Assembly: GCA_025455065.1 (NCBI GenBank)
Contig: JALONG010000024.1
Location: 1-58,692, forward strand
Direction: 5' to 3'
DNA: 58,692 nt
Source of the DNA: Candidatus Kapaibacterium sp.
GTDB taxonomy: Bacteria > Bacteroidota > Ignavibacteria > Kapaibacteriales > UBA4661
The notes below the pieces were generated by a model, which worked only from the letters and a program-made list of their open reading frames with translations, ran no database searches and was not told where the DNA came from. Below, piece by piece: positions 17,823 through 25,708 of this stretch (position 1 is the first letter of the stretch; each line of letters begins with the position of its first letter). The translations under genes and the position numbers were made by a program.

Positions 17823-19325
17823 TTAAAACCTCACCACAAACTGCGCGGCTATTTGGTGCAGCGTTTGTTCGCTTGCGTAAAATGTACCGCTATACAGTGC
17901 GTTATTGAAATTGCGAAGCGTAGCGCGGTAACTTACGTCTATGCGAGAATTTGGAGCAAGATAGAATCCGCCTCCCAAGCCAATTAATGACGCAACGCCG
18001 CCCGCGACTGATTGCAAATAGGGCGAACTGAAATACGTGTAGCTGCCTCGCACCACAAACGGGCGATTCGGAATGTCATACTCTACGCCAACTCCTGCGC
18101 GAAGTTGCGTGGTCAAAAGGGCATTGGCGGCTTGTTCAATCGCCGTTGCGTCAATCGCAGAGCCTCGCGCACGGATAGCACGCATATCCGAAATTTCCGC
18201 GCTCCCTGTGAAGGTGATACCCGAAAAATTCGCCGACGCGCCCACGTTCAGCACCCAAGGCATCGTAAAAGCGATGTTCATTGGTGCCGGGTCGTTGGGG
18301 TTGAAAAAACGAGTTTCGTTGTTGTCGAATGTCGCCGAATAGCTGTTGCTGAACTGTTCCACTGCTTGAAAACCCAAGGGCAGCGTAAAACTTGCTCCTG
18401 CGCGGATATTGTCGCCAAAACGCCCTTGCGCACCAAAAATCAAGCGGCTTCCCGAAAAACCTTGGTCTATAAATTCCACCATGCGCATTTCGCGGAAATC
18501 AATATCGGTCAAATTCCTCGCATCAAGCCGTGTGTAGCGGTTTTGCGCGTCAATTTCCCGAAATACTCGGCGATAATTATATTCCCCAAACGTGCCGACA
18601 AACGTGATACCAAGCGAAAGATTCCTCAAAATATCCACTCCCAAACCAATACTGAGGTTGTTCATCGCTCCGCGTTCACGAATACCGACTTCTTGTTGGA
18701 GGTTATTGCGCAAAGGCGTAATGAAGCGGTTTCCGACCACATCCGCCAATGCCGTTTCCCAAGCGGGATTCCCGTTGAGGTTTCCTGACTGCTGCCGCGT
18801 TACCCATGTATTGATGAGGCTTGTTGCGGTATTGAAACCGGAAATGGAATCGCCGCCCGTAAAATCTGCTTCGCGTGAATACCCGATGGCAATGGTGTAA
18901 TTCCCTGCATCACCTATGCGGACTGGCAGGGCGATACCGATGTGTCCCAGAAAACCGGATGTTCTGTTGGAGGTCTGTGTTGTGCCGAAATGTGTCGCCG
19001 TGCCGTTGTAACTCAAAAACTGTCCGCTTGCTGAAAACTCAGCTAAGGGCAGCATGGTCAGCCCGGCGGGATTAACGTACAGCGCTGCAAAATCATCGGC
19101 AATACCCGCATACGCAAGACCTAATGCGCCTGCACGGGGAGTAATGATGCCGTTTGGAACAGCATACCGTAAACCGTCTTCGAGGTAAACCGCTTGGCTT
19201 TTCGCAGTGGAGAATGTGCCAAAAAGGGCTACAAGAACAGTGATACAGAATTTCCAAGCATGACGGTCAGCAGGGGATGAGATGCTGAATGATGGCTGAA
19301 TGTGTCGTGAAATAAGCGTTTTCAT
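17823..19325 (-). CDS. FadL/OmpP1/TodX-like outer-membrane protein
   Basis: The ATG at 19325 ('MKTLISRHIQ') gives 500 residues, typical for the family; the start at 19352 adds nine residues and is less likely. A signal peptide spans about residues 22-42 ('FCITVLVALFGTFSTAKSQA'). The mature N-terminus 'PRAGALGLAYAGIADDFAAL' followed by 'YVNPAGLTMLPLAEF' is the classic FadL/OmpP1 pattern: a hatch region with N-P-A-G. The rest alternates short aromatic strands as in a 14-stranded barrel and ends in 'AAQFVVRF', an aromatic outer-membrane C-terminus. It probably admits hydrophobic molecules. Four 17-bp direct repeats lie just upstream at 19376-19443. Confidence 0.9.
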   Translation of the reverse strand: MKTLISRHIQPSFSISSPADRHAWKFCITVLVALFGTFSTAKSQAVYLEDGLRYAVPNGIITPRAGALGLAYAGIADDFAALYVNPAGLTMLPLAEFSASGQFLSYNGTATHFGTTQTSNRTSGFLGHIGIALPVRIGDAGNYTIAIGYSREADFTGGDSISGFNTATSLINTWVTRQQSGNLNGNPAWETALADVVGNRFITPLRNNLQQEVGIRERGAMNNLSIGLGVDILRNLSLGITFVGTFGEYNYRRVFREIDAQNRYTRLDARNLTDIDFREMRMVEFIDQGFSGSRLIFGAQGRFGDNIRAGASFTLPLGFQAVEQFSNSYSATFDNNETRFFNPNDPAPMNIAFTMPWVLNVGASANFSGITFTGSAEISDMRAIRARGSAIDATAIEQAANALLTTQLRAGVGVEYDIPNRPFVVRGSYTYFSSPYLQSVAGGVASLIGLGGGFYLAPNSRIDVSYRATLRNFNNALYSGTFYASEQTLHQIAAQFVVRF

Positions 19326-19375
19326 GGTATTGTACTCCAAATGTATTCTCAAAAATGGTATTCAGACCGAAAAAG

Positions 19376-19443
19376 AAACGTGTAGGTCAAAACAGCACGT
19401 GGAGAAAGTCAGTACGTGGACAAAAACAGTACGTGTACAAAAA
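19376..19443. repeat. Four 17-bp direct repeats upstream of the FadL-like gene
   Basis: Three clear tandem copies (19393-19409, 19410-19426, 19427-19443) have the form CAGtACGTGgACAAAAA, preceded by a weaker copy at 19376-19392 with the core ACGTGTAGGTCAAAA. They begin about 50 bp before the FadL-like start codon, so they could be stacked operator sites or simply a short tandem repeat. Confidence 0.75.
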
Positions 19444-19478
19444 AGGCAAGGACAAAGAAAAATTCCTTTGAGCCTTGC
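19438..19478 (-). terminator. Intrinsic terminator of the Gly-rich lipoprotein gene
   Basis: On the minus strand GGCAAGG-CT-CAAAG pairs with CTTTG-T-CCTTGCC and is followed by TTTTTT. It lies about 60 nt after the stop of the 19540-20802 gene. Confidence 0.75.
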
Positions 19479-19539
19479 CTGATATTTCAATTAACGGATA
19501 GACTGACAAAACATTGTGTGGTTGTCTTGGTGAGAGTGT

Positions 19540-20802
19540 TTAGTTTCCACCACGACTGCGTGCACCACCGCCGCCGGACGAACCACCGTAGCTTCCGCCT
19601 GAGGAAGAACCGCCATAGCTACCACCGGAGGAAGAACCACCGTAGCTTCCGCCCGAATATCCGCCGGAGGAAGATTTACCCCAGCCGCCGCTCGACGAAG
19701 AGTTATACGAACCGCTACCGTAGCTGCTACCGTAACCGCTATTATAGCCGCGTCCATAGCTGCCGTAATCACCGTAACTGCCGCGTCCGCTTCCGCCTGT
19801 GCTTGGTGGAGAAGTGCTGTAATAGCGGGAGTTTTGGTAGGTGCTTGAAGCGTTGTATTTCGTATTGCTACCGCCTGTTGAACCGCTATAATAGTTCAAA
19901 TAGTTGCCGGCAGCATTGCCTGTGCTGTACACCGAATTTTGCGATGCACGGTTGCTCGGATTGTTTTGCTTGTACTCATTTCCTGATGCTGCTTGTCCAC
20001 GCGAGAATGCGCCTCCATTGCCTGTTGCAGTGTAATTGCCCAGATACTGCACGTTACCGTAGGAGTTTGTTCCGGTGTACTGTGCAGCATTGTTGCCATA
20101 CATCCGTTGTGTTCCGAAATCACGCATTTGCGAGGGGTTGTAAATCGGTGCATTGTTGCCGATACTCGGAACCATACCTCCTTGATTAGCAAATTGATTG
20201 CCGAAATTCTGGCTGCTCCAAAAACCAAGTGGGCGATAAAAACCAAATGGCGTGTAGGAGCCGAAATATGGATTAAAGCGCTGCCATGGGGAAGAAAAGA
20301 ACATAAATGAGTTGTTGCAACCCCAGAATGGGTCGTAAAAACTATTCATTGCCCAAGGCGAATTCCAGCCGCCCCAGCCCATGCTCATTCCAAAGCCACC
20401 GCCCCAAAACGGGTCGCCACCAAAACCAAAGGGAGAATTCCAACCGAAACGGTCATACATTCCCCAAAAACGAGCTGATGGACGTGCAAACATACTCCAA
20501 CTGTCGTACCAAGGTGTTACAACCGGAACAAACGCGACGGAACTTGTCACACCGCTTTGCATGGGGTTAGACCACGCTTGCTGGCTGACTTCCTGCTCTA
20601 CTTCCGGCGCGGGAGCGGGTATGTTATTGCGGAAGCCGAAATAATCGGCTTTTGTGCCTTGTACCGAAGCGCAACTTGTCAGAAGGCTGCTGACAATAAA
20701 AATTGCTGCAATCACGCTGAGGAGCGGTGTGATGCTGCTTTTGCGGTACGTTGCGTTGTCAAGCGCAGACCGCGATGCGGGTGTGAACATAGACGTTTTC
20801 AT
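19540..20802 (-). CDS. Gly/Ser/Tyr-rich low-complexity lipoprotein
   Basis: This 420-residue protein begins with an N-terminal signal and lipobox ('SVIAAIFIVSSLLTSCASV', Cys near residue 44). The ATG at 20802 is supported by GGGAG about 8 nt upstream. The middle (about 90-210) is rich in Trp, Phe, Gly and Pro with WGG/FGG motifs. A Gln/Asn/Tyr-rich part follows, and the C-terminus has GGSYGGSSS-type repeats ending in 'GGGGARSRGGN'. I recognise no enzymatic domain. Such composition is seen in adhesive, amyloid-like or surface-matrix proteins, so a structural envelope role is a guess. The opposite strand carries long open frames only because of the skewed codons. Confidence 0.8.
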   Translation of the reverse strand: MKTSMFTPASRSALDNATYRKSSITPLLSVIAAIFIVSSLLTSCASVQGTKADYFGFRNNIPAPAPEVEQEVSQQAWSNPMQSGVTSSVAFVPVVTPWYDSWSMFARPSARFWGMYDRFGWNSPFGFGGDPFWGGGFGMSMGWGGWNSPWAMNSFYDPFWGCNNSFMFFSSPWQRFNPYFGSYTPFGFYRPLGFWSSQNFGNQFANQGGMVPSIGNNAPIYNPSQMRDFGTQRMYGNNAAQYTGTNSYGNVQYLGNYTATGNGGAFSRGQAASGNEYKQNNPSNRASQNSVYSTGNAAGNYLNYYSGSTGGSNTKYNASSTYQNSRYYSTSPPSTGGSGRGSYGDYGSYGRGYNSGYGSSYGSGSYNSSSSGGWGKSSSGGYSGGSYGGSSSGGSYGGSSSGGSYGGSSGGGGARSRGGN

Positions 20803-21068
20803 AGCTTTCTCCCGAATACAGTGAAAAAAGGAGATGAGGAGTTGGTAAAATTTAGAGTTATTCTGTTGTCTAATGGTTTAACACTCAACCATGCGCAAAA
20901 AGTTTCCAAGAACAAAAAAATATGAAATTAGTTCGCGCACGTGCAATTTTCCTTTAGGTAACTCGTGTTTAAGATTGTAAATTGCACAGGATTTAGATGA
21001 TTTCAAACAGATTTTTTTACATTAGACGACAATTCAACTATATTATTTTCATTACGGAGAGAGATACA

Positions 21069-21365
21069 GTGGCAAAAGTTATTTTCACCGTCGGCTACGA
21101 AATACCGGAATCCCACCGCGCACAATACTTGGAACTTGTTCGCCATCTGAAGCCGCATTTGAACACCAACGGCAATTCCTACAGTGTTTGCGAACTTGAG
21201 AACAAGCGCAACCACTTCCACGAGGTGTACACCTATCCTTCCAAAGAGGCGTTTGAAGCGGCTGATGATGCAGAAAATGCCCAAGCCGAAAGCATTATTG
21301 AACAAATTTACGACCTTGCGAAAGACCGCAAAGTTAGCTATACTACCGCAATAGAGATTGTCTGA
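21069..21365 (+). CDS. Small conserved-looking protein, possible dimeric alpha/beta barrel
   Basis: I choose the GTG at 21069 because GGAGAG lies about 7 nt upstream and the first residues then read 'MAKVIFTVGYEIPESHR'; the ATG at 20997 would add an unlikely basic, aromatic leader. The 98-residue product has strand-helix-strand character: 'VIFTVGYEIP', a helix 'AQYLELVRHLKPHL', 'YSVCELENKRNHFHEVYTYP' and a second helix 'EAFEAADDAENAQAESII'. This resembles antibiotic-biosynthesis-monooxygenase-like ferredoxin folds, but I cannot place it in a family. It stands alone with gaps of over 200 bp on both sides. Confidence 0.72.
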   Translation: MAKVIFTVGYEIPESHRAQYLELVRHLKPHLNTNGNSYSVCELENKRNHFHEVYTYPSKEAFEAADDAENAQAESIIEQIYDLAKDRKVSYTTAIEIV

Positions 21366-21586
21366 CGCATAGAAAGAAAGATTGTTATGGGTAAAAAACC
21401 ACCTATACCAATACTTCTACTTCAAAAACCAATATGCTTGGGGCAATAATCCTTGATACACACTGCTTCTTTCGCGTGTATAGGAAATTCGCCTGTGGGA
21501 AATTTATATGTGGGAAACTACTCTTCATTTAAATATTGCTTTATCGTTTGTTTGGCAAAAGCAATGACAACTGCTCCTTAAATCCG

Positions 21587-23056
21587 ATGAAAACTTATCC
21601 TTCTCAAGGCGGCATTTACCGCCTTTTTCCATTTTCATACCATTGTCTCTTTCTGCGTGTGAGTCGGCATCTGTTGTTTTTAGCCCTGCTTTTCGGAGCA
21701 ATGTGTTTTCGTGGAATAAGTCCCGATTCTGCATTAGCACAAGAACCTTCTGTTTTGAAACCTCCTAAAAGTGTTTTGTCATCGTCATTACCACGTTTGA
21801 CGTTGAACGATGCAATTTCTATCGCTTTGGAACAAAATTATGGTGTGCGTATTGCCCGAAATGCAACGCTTATTGCGGAAAATAACACCAACGGAATCAA
21901 AGGCTTGGGCGCAGCAGGGATGTTGCCGACGGTCAATCTCACCGGAGGCTGGAACGAAAGCCGTGATAACGTGCGGCAGCAGTTTTTTAACGGGAATACG
22001 CAAGAACGTGCGGGAGCGCGTACAGACCGCTTTAATACTGCTATCCAACTGAATTGGACGCTGTTTGACGGTTTGCAAATGTTCGCTCAACGCGACCGCC
22101 TTGCTGAGTTGCAAAAACAAAGTGATATTGCCCTCCGGCAGGCTGTCGAAAATACCATTGCACAAGTAATGACAAGCTATACCAACGTTGTTGAGCAGAA
22201 CGTTCTGCTTGCCGCACAGCGTAAATCAATGGAACTTTCGAGGGAACGTTTGACTATTGCAGAGGCAAAATCGCGTATTGGCACTGCATCGGATTTGGAT
22301 GCGCAAAATGCCCGTGTGGATTACAACGCTGACAGCGCAGCTTATTTGCGCCAAGAAGCAGTTCTTATCAACTCAAAAACAGCTCTGTTACAGGTGCTGG
22401 GCAATGTTCAGCAATATAACGACGCTACATTTACCGTCGAGGATTCGCTTACAAGCAACCGTGAAATGGCGCTTGGAGGTCTTCTTGAACGGCTTTCTCA
22501 GCGCAACGCGGCTCTGCGGTCGGCAAGTGTGGATAATACCTTAGCGCAAATAGCCGTGCGGCAAGCGGAAGCATTTCATCTGCCTACCTTGAACGCGACG
22601 GCAAATTACAATTTTACAGGACTTGATGCAGAAGCAGGTGTTATTCAAACTGCACAGTCAAACGGCTTAAACTTTGGTGTTACAGCGCAAGTAAACATTT
22701 TCAACGGTTTGAATATCCAACGTCAAATTGAAAATGCGCGGGTTAGCGCTCTAAGCGCCGAATTGCAATTCCAAGACCTTGAAAACCGCTTAAAAACAAG
22801 CCTTCTGCAAACAATTCGCATTTATTCCAACAGTCGAACACTTGTGCAACTTGAACAGGAAAACACTCGCATTGCAAAAAAAGCCGCACAAGTAGCATTA
22901 GAGCGCTTTCGCTTGGGTAGTATGAGTTCGTTGGATTTGCGCGTAGTGCAGCAAAATTATGTTCGTGCAGAAAGCCGCTTGATAACCGCATTAGCCGATG
23001 CAAAGCGTGCAGAGGTAGAAATAATGAGGCTTGTGGGTGATTTGACGAAAGAATAA
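21587..23056 (+). CDS. TolC-family outer-membrane efflux protein
   Basis: The ATG at 21587 gives 489 residues; the TTG at 21536 would add 17 unremarkable ones. A signal peptide ends near 'GISPDSALAQ'. The mature protein begins 'LTLNDAISIALEQNYGVRIA', the TolC/OEP signature. Two repeats of long amphipathic helices follow, for example 'SRIGTASDLDAQNARVDYN' and 'RFRLGSMSSLDLRVVQQNYV', with barrel strands such as 'TLNATANYNFTGLD'. The family forms trimeric channels through the outer membrane and periplasm. No pump or adaptor gene is adjacent, so it probably works with a system encoded elsewhere. Tandem repeats and a MITE follow its stop codon. Confidence 0.92.
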   Translation: MKTYPSQGGIYRLFPFSYHCLFLRVSRHLLFLALLFGAMCFRGISPDSALAQEPSVLKPPKSVLSSSLPRLTLNDAISIALEQNYGVRIARNATLIAENNTNGIKGLGAAGMLPTVNLTGGWNESRDNVRQQFFNGNTQERAGARTDRFNTAIQLNWTLFDGLQMFAQRDRLAELQKQSDIALRQAVENTIAQVMTSYTNVVEQNVLLAAQRKSMELSRERLTIAEAKSRIGTASDLDAQNARVDYNADSAAYLRQEAVLINSKTALLQVLGNVQQYNDATFTVEDSLTSNREMALGGLLERLSQRNAALRSASVDNTLAQIAVRQAEAFHLPTLNATANYNFTGLDAEAGVIQTAQSNGLNFGVTAQVNIFNGLNIQRQIENARVSALSAELQFQDLENRLKTSLLQTIRIYSNSRTLVQLEQENTRIAKKAAQVALERFRLGSMSSLDLRVVQQNYVRAESRLITALADAKRAEVEIMRLVGDLTKE

Positions 23057-23086
23057 GCACGAAGCACAAGAATAAAGTACAAGGAA

Positions 23087-23130
23087 AAGTACACAATAAG
23101 TACACAATAAGTACACGATAGGTACAAGTG
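23087..23130. repeat. 11-bp tandem repeat, four copies
   Basis: Three near-identical units AAGTACACAAT (23087-23097, 23098-23108, 23109-23119) are followed by a diverged unit AGGTACAAGTG. They lie 30 bp after the TolC-like stop codon and six bases before a MITE copy. Confidence 0.8.
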
Positions 23131-23135
23131 TTAAG

Positions 23136-23249
23136 TAGGACTTTCGCAAATCTGTTGGGCAAGGGGTCAAGAACCCTTGTTAAATAAAGACTTAGCAGCA
23201 AAGGGTCTTGACCCCTTGCTTTAAAGAATGCACTTTTGCGAAAGTCCTA
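23136..23249. mobile_element. MITE copy 1 (114 bp, nested palindrome)
   Basis: The ends are perfect 15-bp inverted repeats, TAGGACTTTCGCAAA and TTTGCGAAAGTCCTA. Inside, GGCAAGGGGTCAAGA pairs with TCTTGACCCCTTGC, so the whole element can fold into one long hairpin. A second copy with about ten differences lies at 43531-43643. It contains no ORF of its own, which fits a non-autonomous element mobilised by a transposase encoded elsewhere. The terminal TA may be a target duplication. Confidence 0.85.
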
Positions 23250-23316
23250 AAGAATATTCCTGTGTCAATGCCTCTCTTCACCATTAATCTATCGGGGGAG
23301 GGCATAAGAACAGGGC

Positions 23317-25632
23317 ATGAGAACATTGTTAATGAGTTTGAGAGTAATGGAAACTGACCACCAACAAAGCAAGAATCTTGATTGTGTCATGGAACAAAAC
23401 CTCGTATCTCGTTCAATTCTTGTAAAGTACCTCTGTCAATACTTTTGCAACGGTACCGTGTTCCAGTGCTGGTGCGTGTTGGCGTGTGTCGTTGCCTTTC
23501 CGTGCTTTGGGCAGTCGCCTGTTACGCCTTCTTCCCGTGAACTGCTTGCACAAATAGAGCGGATGCGTATTGAGCGGATACGCGCCGAAGGTCGTTTAGA
23601 TACCACTTATCTACGACTCTTGCTGAGTGCTGTCGAAGATTTGAATTTGCCGCATATGGCACCGAAATTTCTCAATGAGGCACGAAAAATACTTCCTCGT
23701 GTGGAAAATCCAATCTTAGGGGCAGATTTTCTGCTGGCTGCTGGATTAGTTGCTCGTGCCGAAGGGCGCTATGTTGCTGCTGCCGATACCATGCGCTTGG
23801 CACTTGACCGCTATATTGCCCTTGGCGATAAACCCAAGACTGCTCATACATACTCGCGTTTAGGGCTGCTATATCACCAGTTGGGACAATATGAAGCAGC
23901 AATCATATTTCATCTGGACGCACTTGAGGCAGCACGGGAAATTGGGTACACGGAGATTGTATTTCGGCAAGAAATCAATATTGCCCATTTGCTTTCAGTT
24001 TTTGGAAAGCCTGAACGTGCCTTGGGATTACTCAATCATGCCGAAACTATTATACCGCCGAATGTCCCCGTGCAGCGTTTGGTAGCGTTGTATCAATACA
24101 AAGCAGAAGCATTGTTGCAACAGGGCAATTTTGAAGCGTCAAGTGTCGAGTTACAAAAAGCGCTGAATTTTTCTTGGGGTGCAGAATACCGAGACACCCT
24201 TGTCATTGCGTTTTTATGCGGCGATATGGCACATTTGCTGCAAAAGCAAGGTCAGAGTAGTCAAGCACAGAAAATGATGGATTCAGCCTTAACGCTGCAA
24301 TCGTCGTTGGGCTTTTCCCATGATAATGTCCGCCTAAGTGTTGAAGCAGCGCGTGTCATGCTTATTCGTGCGACACAGGAAAAGGACGGTGCGCGAAAGC
24401 GAGAATTATACCGTGCTGTGATTGCCTATGGCGAACCTGCGTTACAAAACAAAAGTGTCGTGTTAATGTTTCGGCTTTGGCTGAAGCAGATTCTTGCCGA
24501 AGCATATGCAGCACTTGGTGATTTTCAAGCTGCTTACGGTATTGAGCGCCGATATATTTTGTTGCGTGATTCGCTTTTGAATATCGGTTTGGAAGGGCAG
24601 ATTACGGCGGTTGAAGAGCGCTTACAAAGAAATAAACGCGAATTGGAAATTGACCGATTGAGGATGGACAAAACCGCACAAACACAACTTCAATGGGCAT
24701 TGGTCGCGGTGGCTGTTATTCTGGTTGCTTTTGTGCTTGTGCTGTGGAATCGTTTCCGCCTTAAAAAGCGCTCAGAATCTCTTGTTGCGGCGATGAACAA
24801 AAATTTGCAAACAACGAATACCCAGCTTCAAACAGCGAATATGTTGCTTAACCGCGCCAATGCTGATTTGTCACTTGCCAACAAGTATGCCGAGGAGGTC
24901 GCAGATATGAAACAGGCTTTTGTCGAAATGCTTTCGCACGAAATTCGCACTCCCCTTACTGCAATTCAGGGCTATTCGGAGATTCTTTTGTGGGATGCAC
25001 AAGAGCCGCAACAACGTGAATTTGCCGATAATATACGAACCTCTGTTCGGCATCTGCTCTTGCTTTTTGAAGATATGCTTCATTTAGCAAAAATGCGAAC
25101 AGACCAAATTACTTTGGACATTCACCCCGTATCCTTACGCGAACTCTGCCAACAAGTGTGCGCCATCTACGAATCTGCCGCGAAGGAAAAGGGGATTGCG
25201 CTGGGATGTGATATTGGGACAAGTATCGTTCAGTATGTCATGTTGGATGAAGCAAAAGTTCGCCTTATTTTGGTGAACCTGTTGGGGAATGCCGTGAAAT
25301 TTACCCGAGAAGGTTCAGTAATGCTGGCTGTTGCTCTTACCAAGAATGAAAAAAATACTGAATCCACAGAAATCCCTTCATCCATTACTCTTACCGTTAA
25401 AGACACCGGAATAGGTATCTCGGCGGACGCACTACCACATATTTTCGATTCATTCCAACATACGGACGTTGAGACCTATCGTAAATACGGGGGATTGGGG
25501 TTGGGCTTAACAATTTGCAAATCGTTTGTTGATACAATGGGCGGAGAAATCCATGTTACCAGTACCGAAGGCGTAGGGACGGAATTTCGTGTTGTCCTGC
25601 CGTTTGAAGAAGCATATTCGGTTTCAGAATGA
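23317..25632 (+). CDS. TPR-domain sensor histidine kinase
   Basis: The product is up to 771 residues; internal Mets at 23347 and 23389 are alternative starts before a signal-like segment 'VLACVVAFPCFGQSPV'. An extracytoplasmic region of about 350 residues is built from TPR-like helices ('AHTYSRLGLLYHQLGQYEAA', 'ALYQYKAEALLQQGNFEASS'). A TM helix near residues 457-477 leads into a coiled coil and a HisKA domain with H in 'FVEMLSHEIRTPLTAIQGYS'. The ATPase domain has N-box 'LVNLLGNAVKFTREG', G1 'VKDTGIGIS' and G2 'GGLGLGLTICKSFVDTMGG'. This layout is frequent in Bacteroidota. No response regulator is adjacent. Confidence 0.92.
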   Translation: MRTLLMSLRVMETDHQQSKNLDCVMEQNLVSRSILVKYLCQYFCNGTVFQCWCVLACVVAFPCFGQSPVTPSSRELLAQIERMRIERIRAEGRLDTTYLRLLLSAVEDLNLPHMAPKFLNEARKILPRVENPILGADFLLAAGLVARAEGRYVAAADTMRLALDRYIALGDKPKTAHTYSRLGLLYHQLGQYEAAIIFHLDALEAAREIGYTEIVFRQEINIAHLLSVFGKPERALGLLNHAETIIPPNVPVQRLVALYQYKAEALLQQGNFEASSVELQKALNFSWGAEYRDTLVIAFLCGDMAHLLQKQGQSSQAQKMMDSALTLQSSLGFSHDNVRLSVEAARVMLIRATQEKDGARKRELYRAVIAYGEPALQNKSVVLMFRLWLKQILAEAYAALGDFQAAYGIERRYILLRDSLLNIGLEGQITAVEERLQRNKRELEIDRLRMDKTAQTQLQWALVAVAVILVAFVLVLWNRFRLKKRSESLVAAMNKNLQTTNTQLQTANMLLNRANADLSLANKYAEEVADMKQAFVEMLSHEIRTPLTAIQGYSEILLWDAQEPQQREFADNIRTSVRHLLLLFEDMLHLAKMRTDQITLDIHPVSLRELCQQVCAIYESAAKEKGIALGCDIGTSIVQYVMLDEAKVRLILVNLLGNAVKFTREGSVMLAVALTKNEKNTESTEIPSSITLTVKDTGIGISADALPHIFDSFQHTDVETYRKYGGLGLGLTICKSFVDTMGGEIHVTSTEGVGTEFRVVLPFEEAYSVSE

Positions 25633-25708
25633 TAAATTGTTGTTTTGTGACGTTTTATAGGAATCAAGTTCGTCGCTGGCAATTCCTCTTCTCAATGCTT
25701 GCCTTTTT

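Noticed and set aside
19416-20189. 257-residue Cys/Arg/His-rich frame on the plus strand
   Set aside because: It is antisense to the Gly/Ser-rich lipoprotein; the open frame follows from the biased GGN/TCN codons on the other strand.
23136-23249. MITE copy considered as a simple terminator of the TolC-like gene
   Set aside because: There is no T-run after the stem, and a second copy with the same terminal repeats occurs in an unrelated place, so a mobile element explains it better.
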